Shown: positions 7,288 through 10,560 of the stretch, one piece after another
Layout of the letters: each line of letters opens with the position of its first letter
Position numbering within the stretch: position 1 is the stretch's first letter
From: Planctomycetota bacterium
GTDB taxonomy: Bacteria; Planctomycetota; Phycisphaerae; UBA1845
Length of the DNA stretch: 10,560 bases
NCBI GenBank assembly: GCA_022561415.1
Contig: JADFRH010000053.1
Coordinates: 1-10,560, forward strand
Direction: 5' to 3'
Made by a program: the position numbers and the translations under genes
Notes under the pieces: generated by a model
What the model was told of the DNA's origin: nothing
Database searches by the model: none
The model's input: the letters and a program-made list of their open reading frames with translations, nothing else

Positions 7288-7871
7288 CCAGCCATCGGAG
7301 CTGTACGTCGATGGTGTTGTGGCGAAAACGCGACCGATCGGCGGTTAATCGGAGGATTCGAGGTCGTTGGCTCGCGGCAGTTCCTCGAGGAGCGCGCTCG
7401 CATGCTCAGCACAGGTGCATGGGCGAGGGCCAATCACCCGGAGCCAGATTTCGCGCATCTCGTCCTCGGGCACGCCCCAAGCCCCGGCGTGCTCGCGCAT
7501 ATCGTCTTCCCACCCGGCATCCAGGCGCAAGTCCTCCATCTGTTCTTCCAGCCATTCGATTCGCTGGATCAGTCCCACGTCAGTTGGTCTCCACTTCCGA
7601 GAACTTGAGCAGGTCCTCTTCGAGCGCGGCAACCCTGCATCCCAGGTCGATCGTTTCGACAACCTTGGCCGTGACGCCGGCCAGGTAGCCGATCGAGCGT
7701 GCGAGATCCGCGTCGAGAACGCCATTGCGTAGCTCTTCAAGTGTGCGAAAGAGCAGCCCGCCGACATCGTCGATTGATCGAATGGCGATCGGCTTTGGCG
7801 GCCGTGTCGCACGCTTGGGCACTCGGCGATTCCGGCCGCCCTTGCTCGCTGCAGCGCGTTTGAGCTTGGCC
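7288..7871. repeat. Right copy of the 584-bp direct repeat (intact cassette)
   Basis: This is the gap-free partner of 2854-3437 at a constant offset of 4434, in the same orientation. Here the cassette continues past the end of similarity into a complete N-terminal Cys/His segment, so this copy is the better preserved. The 57 bases downstream of the second gene are also shared. Either the duplicated unit extends past the genes or a regulatory element lies there. Confidence 0.88.
7345..7578 (-). CDS. Second cassette gene: 77-residue protein with CxCxxH motif
   Basis: The start is GTG 7578-7576, one base after the TGA of the first cassette gene; GGAG lies ten bases upstream. Translational coupling is therefore likely. 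Residues 3-20 are probably an amphipathic helix with alternating Leu and Glu, residues 21-45 are acidic with Trp23, Trp34 and Trp45, and Cys54-Thr-Cys56-Ala-Glu-His59 could bind a metal. The C-terminus is acidic. The CTCAEH motif is unchanged in the left copy, which argues that it matters. I do not recognise a named family. The larger frame reaching 7812 is not used, because its first half is only the out-of-frame shadow of the neighbouring gene. Confidence 0.72.
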   Translation of the reverse strand: MGLIQRIEWLEEQMEDLRLDAGWEDDMREHAGAWGVPEDEMREIWLRVIGPRPCTCAEHASALLEELPRANDLESSD

Positions 7872-7966
7872 GCAGCGGGGTTGTGCGAAACGCACAGACC
7901 GACTCCGCGCATGGCCTTGGCCCGGCATCGTTCGCCGTCTTGCTTATGAAATTCGCACTGTGGCAT
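7580..7966 (-). CDS. First cassette gene: 128-residue protein with N-terminal Cys/His finger
   Basis: Starts at ATG 7966-7964. Residues 4-28 (Cys4, Cys14, Cys25, His28; also His7) form a likely zinc finger of the type MPxCxxxKxDGxRCxAxAM...LCxxH. I recall this from many small bacterial proteins near phage-like or accessory genes, especially in Planctomycetota and Chloroflexota. A basic linker (KGGRNRRVPKRATRP) follows, then a helical domain around IDDVGGLLFRTLEELRNGVL and ARSIGYLAGVTAKVVETIDL, then a short coiled segment. A DNA- or RNA-binding role is plausible from the finger plus basic linker but unproven. It forms a one-base-spaced pair with the 77-residue gene. No good Shine-Dalgarno sequence is visible before the ATG. 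Confidence 0.8.
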   Translation of the reverse strand: MPQCEFHKQDGERCRAKAMRGVGLCVSHNPAAAKLKRAAASKGGRNRRVPKRATRPPKPIAIRSIDDVGGLLFRTLEELRNGVLDADLARSIGYLAGVTAKVVETIDLGCRVAALEEDLLKFSEVETN

Positions 7967-8142
7967 TACTTAGTTATACCCCGTACCCCTCGATCGTTCG
8001 ACACGCTCAGGTCGGATCTGGGCAAGAACAATCGCGCGAGTCTGGCGTTGCGTCTGTTCGCAACACTTCGCATCGAAACCGCCGGCAGGAGGACTCTGCA
8101 GGAGCTGAGTATTGCAACGCGGTTCCGACGACCCGGAAGGCT

Positions 8143-8619
8143 TCAACTGAATAGAATTGCAGCGAGAAGAACTATCAGGACCACGAACACCACCACGATC
8201 CCGAACGCCTTCACGATCGACCACAACGACCCGGTTCCATCGTCCTGGCCCTGTCTGTTTCCCGCGAAGTCCAAGTCGTCGAAGCACTCAGGCGTCCCGT
8301 TCGTCTTCGACACGCTCCGTTGATCTGAAAGCGTGTGCTCGACGGCGCTGCTGACGTCGTCGACGTTCCCGTCTAGAGCGCGTTCTGGAACGCAAATACC
8401 GTCGAGGACCGACGGGCTCACCCGAACGGCTTGCTCGTAATACCGCTTCACCGTCGGCGAAGCGGACACGCGCATGGAGCGGTGATTCTGGACACGAAGC
8501 CCCGATTTCGTGCTGCAACGCGAAACAGCTACGTAGGCTTGCCCATGAGCGAAGTTTACGCGACTTCCCTCGATGTTTGCCACCTGCAGCGTCATGCCCT
8601 GTGCCTTATGCACCGTCAA
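8143..8619 (-). CDS. PIF1/RecD-like helicase, C-terminal part (after frameshift), with hydrophobic tail
   Basis: This frame continues the helicase begun upstream. It opens with LTVHKAQGMTLQ and FAHGQAYVAVSR, the last two conserved helicase motifs of PIF1/RecD-type superfamily 1B enzymes; the Arg of VAVSR is the usual arginine finger. The first codon, TTG 8619-8617, overlaps the stop of the upstream frame by four bases (TTGA). That would allow coupled translation, but a 158-residue piece with only the last motifs cannot be an ATPase alone. After about residue 50 come a variable acidic stretch and, at 8226-8146, a 27-residue end with a run of Ile, Val, Leu and Ala (GIVVVFVVLIVLLAAILFS) that looks like a transmembrane tail. 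Such a tail is unusual for this family. Confidence 0.78.
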   Translation of the reverse strand: MTVHKAQGMTLQVANIEGSRVNFAHGQAYVAVSRCSTKSGLRVQNHRSMRVSASPTVKRYYEQAVRVSPSVLDGICVPERALDGNVDDVSSAVEHTLSDQRSVSKTNGTPECFDDLDFAGNRQGQDDGTGSLWSIVKAFGIVVVFVVLIVLLAAILFS

Positions 8620-9758
8620 CCCGTAGGGCGAAGCGGAAGCTGTCGGACCTTATACACGACCTCCTCTCGGCCATCTCGCCAGCTTAGCTGCTTGAAGGGC
8701 AGGGGTCTGATTTCTACTGATTTAGGGCCGAGTAGATCGAATTGTATTCTTGTGATCGTTACGTAACCGTTGTCGTGAGTCGGCCCGATCTCCTTTACCG
8801 TACCGACGAGACCGTTCGCGACTGGCCCACCTTCTGCCGTACGGTGGTTTTGCACACATATCACGCGCATCGTTTCCTTGAGGTCCGGGCATCGAAGCGC
8901 CCTTGTCTCCTTTGCCAACCAGCGAAGAGCCCGCTCTGTGCTACCAGCTTCCACGAATGCGTGCGACGTGTGCGTACGCCGTTTGATCTTGTCAAACTCC
9001 GCTACATTGTGAGCGTCCGCCCCGTCGTTCGTTCCAAATAACACAGGGTACCGAAGATCGAATTCGTGTGCGACGTCAGCGTAAAAAGACGAATCCGAAA
9101 CACCAAAGCGAAGGCGATCCACGTGTTGAGCAAACTCCGGCTCGTCTTGACGGTGATTGCCTTCAAGCTCGATTAACTCGAAGTTCTGAAATGCGGGGCT
9201 GTTGAAGGCGTAGGCCGGATGACCGTCGGCATCCTTATCGACGGGCGGAAGTTGGTAGAAATCACCGACGACCAGGACACCGGTGTGGTCGGCGAGTCGC
9301 AGCATGAACCGATCAAACGTGGTCTGATCGGTCATGCTGATCTCATCCACGATGACGACGCGCACGTCCGCAAGGTCTTGCTGGCCGCGACTAACATTCT
9401 CAGGTCGGTCAGGGTCGCAGCTTCGCGGAATCATGGCCGCTCTATGCAGCGTGAACGGTCCGGCGAGACGATCTGTATCCAAGGACTCAACCACACTCGC
9501 AAGCTGAGTCGCGGCCAACCCCGTTGACGCCGCAACAACAACCCGCTCGTCCTTTGCGGCTGGACCGCGTGCGAACTTCTTGAGCAACTCGGAAAGAAGG
9601 TGCTTGACGAATGTGGTCTTTCCCGACCCGGCACCTCCGGAGACGAACAGACGGCGTCCGGCAAGAAGCTGGCTGCTGACCCACTCAAGTAGTCTGGCAT
9701 CGTTGCTTTGCACGACCTCGCCCGGCCAGGGATCGCCCTCAATTTCTGGCCGGAGCAT
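8616..9758 (-). CDS. PIF1/RecD-like superfamily 1B DNA helicase, N-terminal part (frameshifted)
   Basis: From ATG 9758 this gives 380 residues. Walker A GGAGSGKTT is at residues 41-49, STGLAATQLA near 78-87, TLHRAA near 103-108, Walker B VVIVDEISM at 134-142 and VVGDFYQLPPV at 163-173. LEGNHRQDEPEF and NGLVGTVKEIG follow. All match PIF1-type 5'-3' DNA helicases, which unwind duplexes or G-quadruplexes. The frame then reads LPLRPTG and hits TGA 8618-8616 just where PLRxAYxLTVHKAQG is expected, and the sequence resumes in another frame. A small deletion (four bases would restore normal spacing) explains it. The frame is open to a TTG at 9935, but the extra 59 residues are unlike the family and include a hairpin, so I prefer the ATG. 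It is a pseudogene unless the shift is an error. Confidence 0.82.
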   Translation of the reverse strand: MLRPEIEGDPWPGEVVQSNDARLLEWVSSQLLAGRRLFVSGGAGSGKTTFVKHLLSELLKKFARGPAAKDERVVVAASTGLAATQLASVVESLDTDRLAGPFTLHRAAMIPRSCDPDRPENVSRGQQDLADVRVVIVDEISMTDQTTFDRFMLRLADHTGVLVVGDFYQLPPVDKDADGHPAYAFNSPAFQNFELIELEGNHRQDEPEFAQHVDRLRFGVSDSSFYADVAHEFDLRYPVLFGTNDGADAHNVAEFDKIKRRTHTSHAFVEAGSTERALRWLAKETRALRCPDLKETMRVICVQNHRTAEGGPVANGLVGTVKEIGPTHDNGYVTITRIQFDLLGPKSVEIRPLPFKQLSWRDGREEVVYKVRQLPLRPTG

Positions 9759-9828
9759 GAAGAGAGCGCCGAACCGCGGCCGCTCCCAGAACCCCCACCA
9801 AGGGGCACAAAGCACAGCACATGGCCGA

Positions 9829-9846
9829 CGCTCCCATTCGGGAGCG
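9829..9846. other. Perfect inverted repeat, 7-bp stem, 4-base loop
   Basis: CGCTCCC, loop ATTC, GGGAGCG. It lies 71 bases upstream of the preferred helicase ATG, so it would sit in its leader RNA. No T-run follows on either strand, so it is not a typical intrinsic terminator. Confidence 0.45.
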
Positions 9847-9984
9847 CGGCTCAAGCACTGCTGCTTTGATTGAAGAGCCTTGCGGCTCAACTTGGTGGTT
9901 TTCTGGGAAGCAGCAACTTGACGCTCGCGCGTCAATTTGATTGTGGAGTCTTGCCGGTACCTTCTCCGTTAGCTCTCGGTTTCC

Positions 9985-10003
9985 GAGGCCCTAGCTGGGC
10001 CTC
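9985..10003. other. Perfect inverted repeat, 7-bp stem, 5-base loop
   Basis: GAGGCCC, loop TAGCT, GGGCCTC. It is GC-rich with no following T-run. It could be a transcript end structure, a protein binding site, or chance in a GC-rich stretch. Confidence 0.4.
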
Positions 10004-10241
10004 AACGTCGTTACTCTACGCCGCAAACGCCGTGCGGCCAAGCGGATTTCGTGTCGCGCACAAGCTCTGTAAGCGGAGGGGTATGACTCGATTGTCAAGG
10101 CAACGCTTTGGTTCCGGCCTAGCTGGAAACCCGCCGTCTTTTCGCCTGCTGGGTGGTCTTCAGTACCTGTCGTCGTCTGCGTGCTGCCCGCCCGGGAATC
10201 GCCGTCGCCGCGCGGGAACGCCCCGAGGCGAAAGGAACGGT

Positions 10242-10382
10242 TCAGCGCGCGTCAGGCCCTTCCTTGCAGATCGGTGGACTTTCGGTGACCGCGACGGCGT
10301 CGATCATCGCCATGAATCCCGTTCTGATTGCGCGCGGTAGATGTGGCCAAGCCCGGATGAGGGCCGCGAGATCGGGGTCCAT
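10242..10382 (-). CDS. Small 46-residue ORF of the integrase/tRNA-junction type
   Basis: ATG 10382-10380 to TGA 10244-10242. It begins MDPDLAALIRAWPHLPRAIR and continues TGFMAMIDAV. The pattern D-P-D-L-x-x-L-x-x-x-W-P-x-L-P-x-x-I-R-x-x-x-x-A-M-I is one I recall from the ends of integrase-linked ORFs and small proteins in planctomycetes, frequently just beside a tRNA. The frame stays open upstream to 10547, where it reads the tRNA fragment backwards (MGFEPTTFTLAT); that part is not protein. No strong ribosome binding site precedes the ATG. It may be the surviving C-terminus of a tyrosine recombinase whose catalytic part is absent here. Family recall is unverified. Confidence 0.45.
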   Translation of the reverse strand: MDPDLAALIRAWPHLPRAIRTGFMAMIDAVAVTESPPICKEGPDAR

Positions 10383-10493
10383 CTGATCTTTTTTGGTTTG
10401 GTTGGGCGTGCTGCGCGCTGCGCATGCGCTGCGCGGGGGGGGCGACGGTGGCGCTAAGTCCTTGCCAGCACAGGGCCTAGTTTCCGTAGGCTT

Positions 10494-10540
10494 ACACGTT
10501 GCCAACGTGAATGTCGTGGGTTCGAATCCCATCACCCGCT
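10494..10540 (+). tRNA. 3' fragment of tRNA-Gly(GCC), probable integration (att) remnant
   Basis: The anticodon arm is CACG-TTGCCAA-CGTG (10495-10509, anticodon GCC at 10501-10503). A five-base variable loop follows (10511-10515), then a T-arm GTGGG-TTCGAAT-CCCAT (10516-10532), the acceptor 3' strand CACCCGC (10533-10539) and discriminator T10540. The matching 5' strand GCGGGTG and a D-arm should begin near 10468 but are absent; bases 10461-10493 do not fold into them. Base 27 (A10494) already mispairs with A10510. The sequence therefore matches a tRNA only from the anticodon stem onward, which is the segment that tyrosine integrases commonly use as attachment core. Confidence 0.8.
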
Positions 10541-10560
10541 TTCTCATCCTCTGCCAATAC

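Larger units (their letters stand above)
9759..10241. other. Interval without a convincing gene upstream of the helicase
   Basis: About 480 bases. On the minus strand, 9759-9935 may be the helicase leader or a poorly conserved extension. On the plus strand, a frame from 9870 to 10340 exists, but it has no domain character and crosses the small minus-strand ORF. Two perfect 7-bp-stem inverted repeats (9829-9846 and 9985-10003) are the only structure seen. Confidence 0.5.

Noticed and set aside
9829..10003. Two GC-rich hairpins as intrinsic terminators
   Set aside because: Neither is followed by a T-run on either strand, and neither sits directly after a gene end.
9870..10340. 156-residue plus-strand frame
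   Set aside because: It has no recognisable domain and no ribosome binding site, it is Arg/Ser/Pro/Gly-rich, and it overlaps both the helicase leader and the small minus-strand ORF.
10383..10547. Minus-strand frame MGFEPTTFTLAT... as part of a protein
   Set aside because: These codons are the antisense of the tRNA-Gly T-arm and anticodon arm, a well-known annotation artefact.

Overview
The window looks like a piece of a GC-rich planctomycete (Planctomycetota) chromosome or metagenome contig. The clearest signs are a secreted protein built from DCxxNxxPDEC repeats with a dockerin-like segment and a beta-helix, a VPS10/BNR-type 'glycosyl hydrolase', and small Cys/His-rich two-gene cassettes. 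The lineage is inferred from these families; no rRNA or other marker gene is present.

Layout, left to right. Positions 1-206 (+) hold the C-terminus of a phage-type small terminase subunit-like protein. Positions 182-517 (-) hold a short helix-turn-helix protein whose 5' end abuts, and slightly overlaps, the start of the next gene. Positions 507-2744 (+) encode a 745-residue extracellular protein with no signal peptide, whose first recognisable residues are already inside a repeat, so its front is missing. The join near 505-520 is a rearrangement or assembly joint. Positions 2911-3475 (-) hold a decayed copy of a two-gene Cys/His cassette. Positions 3498-6800 (-) encode an intact 1100-residue exported beta-propeller protein with a strong ribosome binding site and a possible promoter at 6983-7010. 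Positions 7345-7966 (-) hold the intact copy of the same cassette. The two cassette copies form a 584-bp direct repeat (2854-3437 and 7288-7871, constant offset 4434) that brackets the propeller gene.

The right third holds a PIF1/RecD-like DNA helicase on the minus strand. It is split by a frameshift at about 8616-8627 just before its C-terminal helicase motifs, and it ends in an unexpected hydrophobic tail. After about 300 bases with no convincing gene come a small ORF (10242-10382, -) of a type I associate with integrase and tRNA junctions, and then the 3' two-thirds of a tRNA-Gly(GCC) at 10494-10540 with no 5' half. The tRNA remnant is best read as one end (att) of an integrated element extending leftward.

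Taken together this is an accessory region: phage-like remnants, a duplicated cassette, a broken helicase and a tRNA integration scar surround two large exported-protein genes. No complete defence system, CRISPR array or insertion sequence is visible. The cassette and the tailed helicase are the least explained parts.
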